The translations under genes and the position numbers were made by a program. Of a stretch of 14,051 nucleotides of DNA, positions 7,438 through 14,051 are shown in pieces. This stretch comes from Verrucomicrobiales bacterium. Its GTDB lineage: Bacteria; Verrucomicrobiota; Verrucomicrobiia; Limisphaerales; RI-55. The DNA lies in NCBI GenBank assembly GCA_003484235.1, contig DNDP01000353.1, positions 24,094 through 38,144 on the forward strand, given 5' to 3'. The notes under the pieces are model-generated. The model was not told the DNA's origin. It searched no databases and saw nothing but the letters and a program-made list of their open reading frames with translations. How positions within the stretch are numbered: position 1 is the first letter of the stretch; each line of letters opens with the position of its first letter.

Positions 7438-7506
7438 GGTTGTCGATATGCCAGCCAGTTCCATTCGGGAACGAACCAACTGCCGGGACGAATGATGACT
7501 GCTCGG

Positions 7507-8889
7507 TCAGATCTTGTTCGCCTTGCGCCAGCGATAAAGGGTGGACGAGTTTACTCCCACCTGCGCCGCCACCCAGGTCAGGTCATGGCCTCCCTCGGAG
7601 ATCAATCTGGCGGCGAGTTCGAGGCGCTGTTTGCGGCTCAGGTTACCGGTCACAGGCAGCGGCAATGACGTGCCGGCGGGGTACGGCGCTGAAGCTCCCA
7701 TTCGGCCAGTGGACCCGTGCGCCAGTTGTCCGGCAAGGGCAGCCTCCGGCGCGGGGTATTGAAGGGGCGCCTCCCACCAACCGGCACGGAGCGTTGGGCC
7801 ATCGTAGAGGATGACCATTCGTTCGATGGCGTTTTTCAGTTCCCGGACGTTGCCCGGCCAGTCGTACTCTTGAAACAGGCGAACCAGTTCCGGCTCAACG
7901 TTCTCAAAATGCTTGCCGAATCGTTCTCCTGCCGCCCGTACGAATGCCAGTGCATAGACGGCGATGTCGTCCTTGCGAACACGTAGCGGCGAGACGGGGA
8001 GAGTCACTTCGGAGATGCGGTAAAACAGGTCGGCCCGAAACTGTCCCTTGGAAATGAGCTGTTCGAGATTTTGATTGGTCGCGGAAATAACCCGCACCTG
8101 GACCTTGTATTCGCTGTTCGCACCTACGCGCCGCGCCGCCCTGGTCTCCAGGAAGCGCAAAAGCTTGGGCTGCAGGCCAAAATCAAGCTCGCCGATCTCG
8201 TCCAGAAAAAGGGTTCCGCCGTTGGCCTGTTCCACCAGACCCTGCCTCGCCTTGATGGACCCGGTGTAAGCGCCGCGTTCCGCGCCAAACAACTCGGCCT
8301 CGATGAGGTCCTTCGGAATGGCGGCACAATTTACGGCCACGAACGGTCCGGTGTTGTTGGTCCGATGCAGCGAGGTGGCCACCAATTCCTTGCCGACCCC
8401 GGATTCCCCTGTGATCAGCACTGTGGCGTTGGTGGGGCCAAGCCGGTCGATAGACTGTCTCAAGGCTCGCATCGACGGCGATTCGCCCATGAGCAGTTCT
8501 TTTCCACGTTTGGCGATTCCACCATAGAGCTGAAGCCACAGCTTCTGTGACTCGACGATCTTGCGCACGGCAGATTCCCAGCGGCTGTCGAAATCCTCCA
8601 ACTGCAAAAAGTCGTGGGCACCATCGCGCACCGCCAGCACGATTTCCTCGGTAGGCGTATCCCGGCCGACCACAACATAGTAGCGATTGGCCTGCGCGAG
8701 TTTCACCCGCATGGTGGGCCAGTCGGCACTGTTCAGCGCGGCGATGGGGACCATGTAAACGACATCGGGATACTCGTGGCTCAGTTCCTTGATGGATCCC
8801 GAATCGAAACGTTGGCAGTTGAATCCTAGCGCAGAAAGCCGCTGGACCATCGGTTTGGCGTTCTCTGAATCAAATACCGAAATCGTCAT
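7507..8889 (-). CDS. Sigma-54-dependent activator with a pseudo-receiver domain
   Basis: A 460-residue bacterial enhancer-binding protein that should remodel sigma-54 RNA polymerase. Residues 1-120 look like a response-regulator receiver, but where PDVVLLD is expected the sequence reads PDVVYMV, so V47 replaces the phosphoacceptor Asp, and the conserved Lys near the end is lost (HDFLQLEDF). The AAA+ domain (about 130-365) is complete: Walker A GESGVGKE (161-168), sigma-54 loop GAYTGS (206-211, versus GAFTGA), Walker B GGTLFLDEIGEL (224-235), sensor I ISATNQNL and sensor II WPGNVREL (344-351). A Pro/Gly/Ala-rich linker leads to a Fis-type helix-turn-helix (418-460, ending TLYRWRK). It is probably controlled by ligand, protein partner or expression level instead of phosphorylation. 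No clear -24/-12 promoter was found in this window, so targets may lie elsewhere. Confidence 0.95.
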   Translation of the reverse strand: MTISVFDSENAKPMVQRLSALGFNCQRFDSGSIKELSHEYPDVVYMVPIAALNSADWPTMRVKLAQANRYYVVVGRDTPTEEIVLAVRDGAHDFLQLEDFDSRWESAVRKIVESQKLWLQLYGGIAKRGKELLMGESPSMRALRQSIDRLGPTNATVLITGESGVGKELVATSLHRTNNTGPFVAVNCAAIPKDLIEAELFGAERGAYTGSIKARQGLVEQANGGTLFLDEIGELDFGLQPKLLRFLETRAARRVGANSEYKVQVRVISATNQNLEQLISKGQFRADLFYRISEVTLPVSPLRVRKDDIAVYALAFVRAAGERFGKHFENVEPELVRLFQEYDWPGNVRELKNAIERMVILYDGPTLRAGWWEAPLQYPAPEAALAGQLAHGSTGRMGASAPYPAGTSLPLPVTGNLSRKQRLELAARLISEGGHDLTWVAAQVGVNSSTLYRWRKANKI

Positions 8890-8917
8890 CGACGGGAGAC
8901 TAGATCAGCGGATTGAG

Positions 8918-8945
8918 CAATGCAAACGCCCATTCATCTGCATTG
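8918..8945. repeat. Inverted repeat upstream of the sigma-54 activator gene, candidate operator
   Basis: Perfect 7-bp arms CAATGCA (8918-8924) and TGCATTG (8939-8945) with a 14-bp spacer; the arm centres are 21 bp apart, two helical turns, so a dimer could bind both on one face of the DNA. It begins 29 bp upstream of the activator start codon at 8889. Autoregulation is a reasonable guess but nothing in the sequence proves it. Confidence 0.4.
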
Positions 8946-9004
8946 TCCCGTCGCACGGCAAATGCCCAGAGTCTTGTATAACATGTTGACTTTAAAGGCC
9001 ATAA

Positions 9005-9142
9005 ATGAAATCTGACTCAGAGCGGACACGTCTGGTGTGCCCCCAATGCCAAGGTCGGTTGCGAGCCGCCGCCAGGAGAGTTGGTCGCCTGGCAACGTCT
9101 GGGGACAATCAAGATATTGAGCTGCGGTGTTGTCGTTGGTGA
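9005..9142 (+). CDS. Possible 45-residue zinc-ribbon-like small protein
   Basis: A short ORF starting MKSDSERTRLVCPQCQGRLR. The CPQC at residues 12-15 followed by GRLRAAARRVGR resembles the first knuckle of bacterial zinc ribbons, and the protein ends RCCRW, with C42 and C43 as a poor second knuckle. A good ribosome-binding site, AAAGG (8994-8998), lies 6 nt before the ATG, which is uncommon in this window. There is no convincing -35/-10 pair. It is divergent from the sigma-54 activator and followed by the PAS gene. It may be a genuine small protein, the decayed remnant of a longer zinc-ribbon gene, or chance. Confidence 0.35.
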   Translation: MKSDSERTRLVCPQCQGRLRAAARRVGRLATSGDNQDIELRCCRW

Positions 9143-9264
9143 GAATGAGTTCTTGTGAAGTGGTAAAGCTGTGATTCATTGAGCTTCAAGGGCTAGGGAA
9201 TGCAATATCTGAACGGAAGTGGAATGGCAGCCGTCCAATTCGCATCGTATAAAGGATAAGCGTT

Positions 9265-10215
9265 ATGGCCAGTGGTTTTAAGCATGGTTCCCGGTATCTG
9301 ATCGCCAGTGTGTTGGCACTAATGGCGATGGGCGTGGCGTGGTTGGTTCCGCCGCTGGGCGGGGGTGAATCTTCGGCCCTGCTTGCCTTGGCGGCGGTGG
9401 TGATCAGCACCGGCACCTGTGGTTGGAGGGCCGGTTTGCTGACCACGTCCGTGTGCGCAATCGGTCATGTGGTCATTCTTATCGTGTCGGGTGGCGACCT
9501 GATGCCCGAATCCGTCCGGCTCACGGTGTTCTTGTCGCTGTCACTTCTTGTCCTGACGATGGCGGTCCTCCGTCAGGACGCCGAAGATTCTCTTCTGCGC
9601 AGCGAAACGCAGCTCCGGGCCATCCTCGAAAACTCCCTCGATCCGATCGGGGTTTCGGTGGCGGGCGTGCACCGTTTTGTGAATCCCGCCTATGTTCGGA
9701 TGTTCGGCTATGCCTCGACGGACGATTTGGTGGGAGAACCCGTCCTCAAGGTCATCGCTCCGGACGAACGGCCGGCAGTGCTCCGCCGAATCGAAAAGCG
9801 CATGCGCGGGGGCGCCCGTCAGGAATCGTATGAGACACGCGGCCTGTGTGCCGACGGGCGCCAGATTGACATGGAGGTTCATGTGTCCACCTACGAACTG
9901 CACGGCACCCTCTTCATGATGGTGATCCTGCGGGACGTCACCGAACGTCGGCGGGCCTTTGCCGAGAAGGAAGGCCTCATCCGCGAACTGCGCGATGCGC
10001 TGACCAAGGTCAAGACCCTCAGCGGCCTGCTGCCCACGTGCGCCGGTTGCCGAAAGATTCGTGATGAGTCGGGGCAGTGGCAGGAAATGGAAACCTACAT
10101 CTGCGAACATTCCGAGGCCGGTTTCAGCCATGGATTGTGTCCGGATTGCGCGGAGCGGCTCTATCCGGAGGTTTTTGGCCCCACCGGTACGGCCGCGGTG
10201 GACGTTCGCCGCTGA
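9265..10215 (+). CDS. Membrane-anchored PAS sensor with a Cys-rich tail and no kinase domain
   Basis: 316 residues. The N-terminus has about four hydrophobic segments (roughly 11-30, 36-52, 58-76, 86-102), reminiscent of the KdpD-type DUF4118 sensor module. A PAS domain follows (about 113-228: ILENSLDPIGV, FVNPAYVRMFGY, GEPVLKVIAPDE, ending MVILRDVTERRR), then a helix with coiled-coil character (229-254). The C-terminus, TLSGLLPTCAGCRKIRD then EHSEAGFSHGLCPDC, places C259, C262, C292 and C295 as a likely metal- or redox-sensing four-Cys site. This tail recurs at the end of receiver and PAS proteins in Verrucomicrobia, Planctomycetes and Deltaproteobacteria (recalled knowledge). There is no HisKA, HATPase, GGDEF or EAL domain, so output is probably by protein contact. 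The start is supported by AAAGGA, 8 nt upstream. Confidence 0.88.
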   Translation: MASGFKHGSRYLIASVLALMAMGVAWLVPPLGGGESSALLALAAVVISTGTCGWRAGLLTTSVCAIGHVVILIVSGGDLMPESVRLTVFLSLSLLVLTMAVLRQDAEDSLLRSETQLRAILENSLDPIGVSVAGVHRFVNPAYVRMFGYASTDDLVGEPVLKVIAPDERPAVLRRIEKRMRGGARQESYETRGLCADGRQIDMEVHVSTYELHGTLFMMVILRDVTERRRAFAEKEGLIRELRDALTKVKTLSGLLPTCAGCRKIRDESGQWQEMETYICEHSEAGFSHGLCPDCAERLYPEVFGPTGTAAVDVRR

Positions 10216-10319
10216 GCCAAAGGGCTGCCTGAGGAATCCTGCGAGGCTGCCGTCTCCCGCGAGTTCTGACCTCACTTCCGCTTGTCTCCTGCCGGGACGT
10301 TACGCACACTCCGCGCCCG

Positions 10320-12350
10320 ATGTTGGACCTGAGCAGCCTCAACCCGCCGCAGCGCGATGCCGTGAAGACCATCCACGGTCCGGTTCTCATCCTCGCCGGC
10401 GCCGGTACGGGTAAAACCCGGGTCATCACGCATCGCGTGGCACACATGATTCGGAAGGGAATCGCCCCGGACAACATCCTTGCCGTGACGTTCACCAACA
10501 AGGCGGCAAAGGAGATGCAGGAGAGGGTGGGCAAGCTGATTCGCGGACAGCGCACGGACGATGGCGACAAGCCGCTCAAGCCGACGATCTGCACGTTTCA
10601 TTCGCTGGGCGTCCGGATCCTCCGCCGCCACATCGAGCGGCTCGGCTACAAGAAGAACTTCGTCATCTACAGCGAGTCGGAGCAGCAAAGCGCGATGAAG
10701 AAGATCCTTTCGTCGCTGCACTCGAACGGGGCCAAGATCAAGCCGGGCGACGTGCTGATGTGGATCAGCAAACACAAGAACGCCGGCGAACAGGCCCTGC
10801 AGCGGGTGAGCGAGGGGGCGGAGGAACTCGCCCGGCACGTGCGCGCGCGTTACGACTCCGCCCTGCGTGCCTGCAACGCCGTCGATTTTGACGACCTGCT
10901 CCTTCTCACGCTCCAGCTCCTGCGCGGGCACGAGGACATCCTGGAGGACTGCCGCCGCCGCTACCGCTACATCATGGTGGACGAGTACCAGGACACCAAC
11001 GCGGCCCAGTTCGAACTGGTCAACCTGCTGGCCCGCGAACACCGCAACCTCTGCGTGGTGGGCGACGACGACCAGAGCATCTACGGATGGCGCGGCGCCG
11101 AAATTGCCAACCTGCTGGATCTCGAGAAGCACTATCCCGAGGTCAAGGTCATCAAGCTCGAGCAGAACTATCGGTCGACCAGCGTGATTCTCAATGCCGC
11201 CAACGCGGTCATCAAGAACAACGCCCGGCGGCGCGGCAAAAGCCTGTGGTCCGACAACGGCTACGGCGAACCCATTTCGATCGCCTCGTTCGAGAACGAG
11301 GAGGAGGAGGCGAAGTCCATCGTCGAGAACATCGAGTTCCTCCGGATGACCCGCAAGGTGCCCTGGCGGGACCACGCCATCCTGGTGCGGACCAACCTGC
11401 AGACGCGGCCACTCGAGCTCGCGCTGCGCCAGGGCAAGGTCCGCTACCGGGTCGTGGGCGGACAGAGCTTTTTCGACCGCCGCGAGATCAAGGATCTGCT
11501 CGCCTACCTCAAGACCTTTCTGAATCCCCACGACGACGTCAGCCTGCTGCGCATCGCCAACACACCGGCCCGCGGCCTGAGTGACGTGACCATGGAACGT
11601 CTGCTGGCCGCCAGCCAGGAACGCCACTGCTCGGTGTTCGCAGCGATGCGGCACACGGATGTCCAGGACGGCTTTTCCGACCGCACGAAGGAGGCGATTG
11701 TCCAGTTCATCGCCCTGCTGGAGGAGACGCGCCAGCGCCTTGAGAATCCGCCTCCGAATGTGGGAGACCGGCCGCTGCAGACCTGGTGCGACTGGTGGCT
11801 CAACGACATCCAGTACCTCAACGACATCCGGCGCATCGAAAAGAATGCCGAGGTGGCCGAGAACAAGATCATGGTGCTGCGGGACCTGATCGCCGGCATG
11901 GACCGGTCCGATGGTGGAAAGTCCACGCCGCTGGAGCAGCTCGAGGAATTCCTGCAGGACATCTCGCTCGAGTCAGACCGCGAGGAGGAGAAGGAGTCTG
12001 CGGCGGATCAGGTCACCATCATCACCACCCACAGCTGCAAGGGGCTTGAATGGCCGAGCGTCCACATTGCGGGCGTGGAGGACGGCCTGCTGCCGCACTC
12101 CCGCTCCAAGGTGGAAGGCACGCTGGACGAGGAGCGCCGGCTCTTCTACGTGGCCATCACCCGCGCCCAGAAGTATCTCGCCATGAGCTTCTGCAATGCC
12201 CGACGCAAATACGGCGAACTCAGCCCCTGCCATCCCAGCCCGTTCCTCAATGAGCTGCCGAACGATTTGGTGAAGTGGGTCGACGACGAACCGGTGGAGA
12301 AATCCAAGGGCACCGATCTGTTCGCCGGGCTGCGGGCCGCCCTGGATTGA
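10320..12350 (+). CDS. ATP-dependent 3'-5' DNA helicase, Rep/PcrA type (UvrD family)
   Basis: A superfamily 1A helicase for replication restart or repair, 676 residues, close to E. coli Rep (673) and shorter than UvrD/PcrA. All motifs are in order: Q-motif LNPPQRDAV (7-15), I GAGTGKT (27-33), Ia AVTFTNKAA (55-63), II VDEYQDTN (220-227), III VVGDDDQSIYGWRGA (246-260), IV EQNYRS (281-286), V TTHSCKGLEWP (569-579) and VI RRLFYVAITRAQ (606-617). VVGGQSFFDRREIKD (378-392) is also typical. The 2B region contains an acidic EREEEK-like stretch near 552-559. It starts 104 bp after the PAS gene, without a Shine-Dalgarno sequence (CCGCGCCCG before the ATG). No helicase partner gene is adjacent. Rep versus PcrA/UvrD cannot be settled without alignment. 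Confidence 0.96.
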   Translation: MLDLSSLNPPQRDAVKTIHGPVLILAGAGTGKTRVITHRVAHMIRKGIAPDNILAVTFTNKAAKEMQERVGKLIRGQRTDDGDKPLKPTICTFHSLGVRILRRHIERLGYKKNFVIYSESEQQSAMKKILSSLHSNGAKIKPGDVLMWISKHKNAGEQALQRVSEGAEELARHVRARYDSALRACNAVDFDDLLLLTLQLLRGHEDILEDCRRRYRYIMVDEYQDTNAAQFELVNLLAREHRNLCVVGDDDQSIYGWRGAEIANLLDLEKHYPEVKVIKLEQNYRSTSVILNAANAVIKNNARRRGKSLWSDNGYGEPISIASFENEEEEAKSIVENIEFLRMTRKVPWRDHAILVRTNLQTRPLELALRQGKVRYRVVGGQSFFDRREIKDLLAYLKTFLNPHDDVSLLRIANTPARGLSDVTMERLLAASQERHCSVFAAMRHTDVQDGFSDRTKEAIVQFIALLEETRQRLENPPPNVGDRPLQTWCDWWLNDIQYLNDIRRIEKNAEVAENKIMVLRDLIAGMDRSDGGKSTPLEQLEEFLQDISLESDREEEKESAADQVTIITTHSCKGLEWPSVHIAGVEDGLLPHSRSKVEGTLDEERRLFYVAITRAQKYLAMSFCNARRKYGELSPCHPSPFLNELPNDLVKWVDDEPVEKSKGTDLFAGLRAALD

Positions 12351-12454
12351 GACCACCGAACCGCAATGCGCCGGATCGAGGCGTGGGATTCTTTCGCGGC
12401 CACGAATGTGCGATTGCCTTCGCGGCATCCGTGGAACCATCATCAGGCCTTCCA

Positions 12455-13891
12455 ATGATACCGATCACGTCGGAACCCGGTGATGGCCATCAAACGCCGA
12501 GCGTTCCCTGGTGGAAGCCAGTCCTGCTGGCGGCGCTCGCCGGTGGCATGGGCTGGGGCATTCGCGGTCAGTACGGCCACGAGACCGGAGCCATGATCGC
12601 CGGTCTGCTGATCGGACTTGTGCTGCTGGTGCTCCTCGGCGCGCAGCTGACGCGCGCGACCGCCGCACGGGCTCTGGCCTGGGTGACGATCGCCATCGGC
12701 TTTGGCGGCTCCATGACCTACGGCCAGACGGTGGGGCTCACCCATGACGCGCCCCTGATCGGCAACTGGCAGGCACTCTCTTGGGGGATGCTGGGGCTGG
12801 CAATAAAGGGAGCCATCTGGATTGGTTTCGCAGGATTGTTCCTCGGCATGGGGCTGGGCGGCGTCCGCTATCGTCCAGCCGAATGCCTGCTGATGATGCT
12901 TGCCGCCGTCGCCCTCTATCATGTCGGCGTGTGGCTGCTCAACTCGCCGTTCAATCCGGCCGAACGGGAACTGCCACTCATTTACTTTTCGGACCACTGG
13001 CGATGGGAGCCCGAGGCAACGCTCAAACCCCGTCGAGAATGCTGGGGCGGCCTGCTGCTCGCGCTCGCGGGTTTGTGGGCGTACGTCGGACGTGGGCGGA
13101 AGGATGCGCTGGCGGCACGGCTTGCCGGATGGGCCGCGCTGGGAGGATGCATTGGCTTCCCGCTGGGCCAGTCCCTGCAGGCCTTTCACGCCTGGAACCC
13201 CGATATGTTCACCGGCCCCTTCTGGTCCCGTCTCGACCCCCACATGAACTGGTGGAACTTCATGGAGATCACCTTTGGCGCCGTTGCCGGAGCCTTTCTC
13301 GGACTCGGGCTGTGGCGAAATCGAGCGCGGATTCGAAATGCAGAGGCTGCCCAGCACTGGCTCCCGGCATGGGTGCCTGCGGTTCTACTAGCCGTCCATC
13401 TGCCGCTTCTTATCGGAGTGGAGTTCCTCTCCATCGCAATTGTGGACGCACTGTATGATCTGGGTCTGGTGCTGGGAATCATACCGGTGGTCGCCGTGTC
13501 GGCCAGCCGTTGGTGGCCGTACGCGCTGGTTCTGCCGGTGACGTTGCTGCCGATAGCAGGGAAAACCGTCCGCCAGTTGGTATTTCAGGAACAGTGGCTG
13601 GGACCTGTCGCCGGCTGGGCGCTGCTCTTCGTGCTGCCAATGATGCTGGCGATTGCCGCGGCGTGGTTCCTGGCCCGGCAGACCGAAGAATCACTTCCGA
13701 CGCGCCGGTTCGCCGCAGGGATCCTGGTCTTCTCCACCGTGATTTACTTCGGCTTGAACTTCGCGTTCTTCCACCTGCCATGGCCGTGGGCTGACTGGAC
13801 GGGTCGGACGCCCAGCGGAATCGTTTTCACGATCTGCACCGCAGCCCTGCTGGGTCTCGCGGCGACCCAACTCCGCCGCAGCCGGGTCTAG
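12455..13891 (+). CDS. Polytopic membrane protein of unknown function
   Basis: 478 residues with roughly 12 hydrophobic segments (approximately 22-38, 45-64, 72-92, 108-134, 143-163, 197-212, 223-240, 272-287, 305-325, 328-349, 353-369, 384-407, 419-440, 454-472). The frame is open upstream to 12275, but the region before 12455 overlaps the helicase gene and reads as Arg-rich noise, so the ATG at 12455 (weak AGG 8 nt before it) is chosen. Distinctive stretches are GGMGWGIRGQYGHETGAM (30-47), FGGSMTYGQTVGLTHD (83-98), FGLNFAFFHLPWPW (432-445) and DPHMNWWNFMEITFGAV (261-277), with charged and polar residues inside or beside membrane helices that suggest a transport or enzymatic role. I do not recognise a named family. 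Its stop codon overlaps that of the convergent gene by 4 nt. Confidence 0.88.
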   Translation: MIPITSEPGDGHQTPSVPWWKPVLLAALAGGMGWGIRGQYGHETGAMIAGLLIGLVLLVLLGAQLTRATAARALAWVTIAIGFGGSMTYGQTVGLTHDAPLIGNWQALSWGMLGLAIKGAIWIGFAGLFLGMGLGGVRYRPAECLLMMLAAVALYHVGVWLLNSPFNPAERELPLIYFSDHWRWEPEATLKPRRECWGGLLLALAGLWAYVGRGRKDALAARLAGWAALGGCIGFPLGQSLQAFHAWNPDMFTGPFWSRLDPHMNWWNFMEITFGAVAGAFLGLGLWRNRARIRNAEAAQHWLPAWVPAVLLAVHLPLLIGVEFLSIAIVDALYDLGLVLGIIPVVAVSASRWWPYALVLPVTLLPIAGKTVRQLVFQEQWLGPVAGWALLFVLPMMLAIAAAWFLARQTEESLPTRRFAAGILVFSTVIYFGLNFAFFHLPWPWADWTGRTPSGIVFTICTAALLGLAATQLRRSRV

Positions 13892-14051
13892 TCCAGCTTG
13901 AACACGTCCTTGATGCCCTCGAGCTGGTCGCCGTATTTGAACAGAAAGTGCATCAGAATGAAGCTGGTGGCGTCAAAGAAACCATGCGCCAGTGTGGCCT
14001 CCCACATGGACCGGTGAAACACCATGATGGCGCCGAGCATCAGCCCCAGCA
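13888..14051 (-). CDS. CPBP-family intramembrane protease, C-terminal fragment (runs off the window)
   Basis: Only the last 53 codons are inside the window. They read LGLMLGAIMVFHRSMWEATL, then AHGFFDATSFILMHFLF and a hydrophilic end KDVFKLD. The 'GxxLGxxxxxxxSxWxxxxxHxxxD' arrangement, with H22 and D26 of the fragment in a membrane helix, matches the third conserved motif of CPBP/CAAX-protease (Abi) membrane proteins; the catalytic Glu-Glu motif would be upstream and is not visible. Such proteins process prenylated or other membrane peptides, but many are of unknown substrate. The stop codon TAG interlocks with the TAG of the opposite gene (shared CTAG). Family call is from one motif, so moderate confidence. 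Confidence 0.65.
   Translation of the reverse strand, partial: LGLMLGAIMVFHRSMWEATLAHGFFDATSFILMHFLFKYGDQLEGIKDVFKLD

Larger units (their letters stand above)
8890..9264. other. 375-bp intergenic region, regulatory elements and a possible micro-ORF
   Basis: The longest stretch without a confident gene, visibly more AT-rich than its flanks. It contains an inverted repeat at 8918-8945, two small perfect palindromes, AACATGTT (8980-8987) and CTTTAAAG (8990-8997), a possible 45-codon ORF at 9005-9142, and the good ribosome-binding site AAAGGA (9251-9256) of the PAS gene. No -24/-12 sigma-54 promoter, tRNA or terminator was recognised. From 9143 to 9250 I see nothing specific. Confidence 0.6.

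Noticed and set aside
7456..7482. Nested short inverted repeats (GTTCC/GGAAC and CAGTT/AACTG) between the convergent genes as a bidirectional terminator
   Set aside because: Stems are only 5 bp and there is no T-run on either side; at best a weak structure.
8934..9179. 81-codon minus-strand ORF in the intergenic region
   Set aside because: No recognisable motif or ribosome-binding site, and it covers the opposite-strand candidate ORF and the palindromes.
9231..9264. Sigma-54 promoter in front of the PAS gene (TGGCAG...TTCGC)
   Set aside because: The GG and GC elements are 14 bp apart instead of 10, so the spacing rules it out.
12393..12426. Direct repeat TTCGCGGC, two copies 26 bp apart
   Set aside because: Only 8 bp in GC-rich sequence; expected by chance.
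12275..12454. N-terminal extension of the polytopic membrane protein
   Set aside because: It overlaps the end of the helicase gene and translates to an Arg/Gly-rich sequence unlike a membrane-protein start.
1..14051. A defence island, mobile element, CRISPR array or secondary-metabolite cluster
   Set aside because: No transposase, integrase, nuclease, toxin pair, repeat array or biosynthetic synthase is visible; the helicase is a housekeeping Rep/PcrA type with all standard motifs and no defence partner.

Overview
This 14 kb window looks like an ordinary chromosomal stretch of a GC-rich Gram-negative bacterium, most likely Verrucomicrobiota (Opitutae-like). The evidence for this is a 'eukaryotic-type' HisA, a kinase-less PAS protein ending in a CxxC/CPxC tail, a lipoprotein-anchored sugar transporter, and translation starts that mostly lack a Shine-Dalgarno sequence. 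I see no rRNA, tRNA, CRISPR array, insertion sequence, phage gene or attachment site. The taxonomic placement is inferred from protein style, not from a marker gene.

Layout. At 34-990 (-) lies a secreted protein of unknown function. It is divergent from hisA (1073-1846, +), which overlaps the 3' end of metF (1818-2738, -) by 29 bp. A three-gene sugar ABC importer is transcribed leftward: lipoprotein binding protein (5365-6405), double-ATPase subunit (3832-5349) and permease (2839-3828). metF follows it on the same strand but has its own promoter-like sequence and a 28-bp dyad over its start. A divergent NAD(P)-binding NDUFA9-like protein (6529-7437, +) converges on a sigma-54-dependent activator with a degenerate receiver domain (7507-8889, -). 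The 375-bp region after it (8890-9264) is the longest without a confident gene. It holds an inverted repeat in front of the activator and a possible 45-codon cysteine-motif ORF. Then come, all on +, a membrane-anchored PAS sensor without a kinase (9265-10215), a Rep/PcrA-type UvrD helicase (10320-12350) and a polytopic membrane protein of unknown function (12455-13891). The last stop codon interlocks with that of a partial CPBP-family membrane protease (13888-14051, -) that runs off the window.

How the genes fit together. The only clear functional unit is the sugar importer operon; no catabolic enzyme or local regulator reveals its substrate. hisA (histidine) and metF (folate/methionine) are isolated biosynthetic genes outside their classical operons. 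The activator, the candidate small Cys-motif ORF and the PAS sensor form a signalling neighbourhood whose parts all lack the usual phosphotransfer residues or domains. No single new defence or mobile system is evident. The points most worth a second look are the metF operator, the HisA type, the two atypical signalling proteins, the micro-ORF and the unknown polytopic protein.
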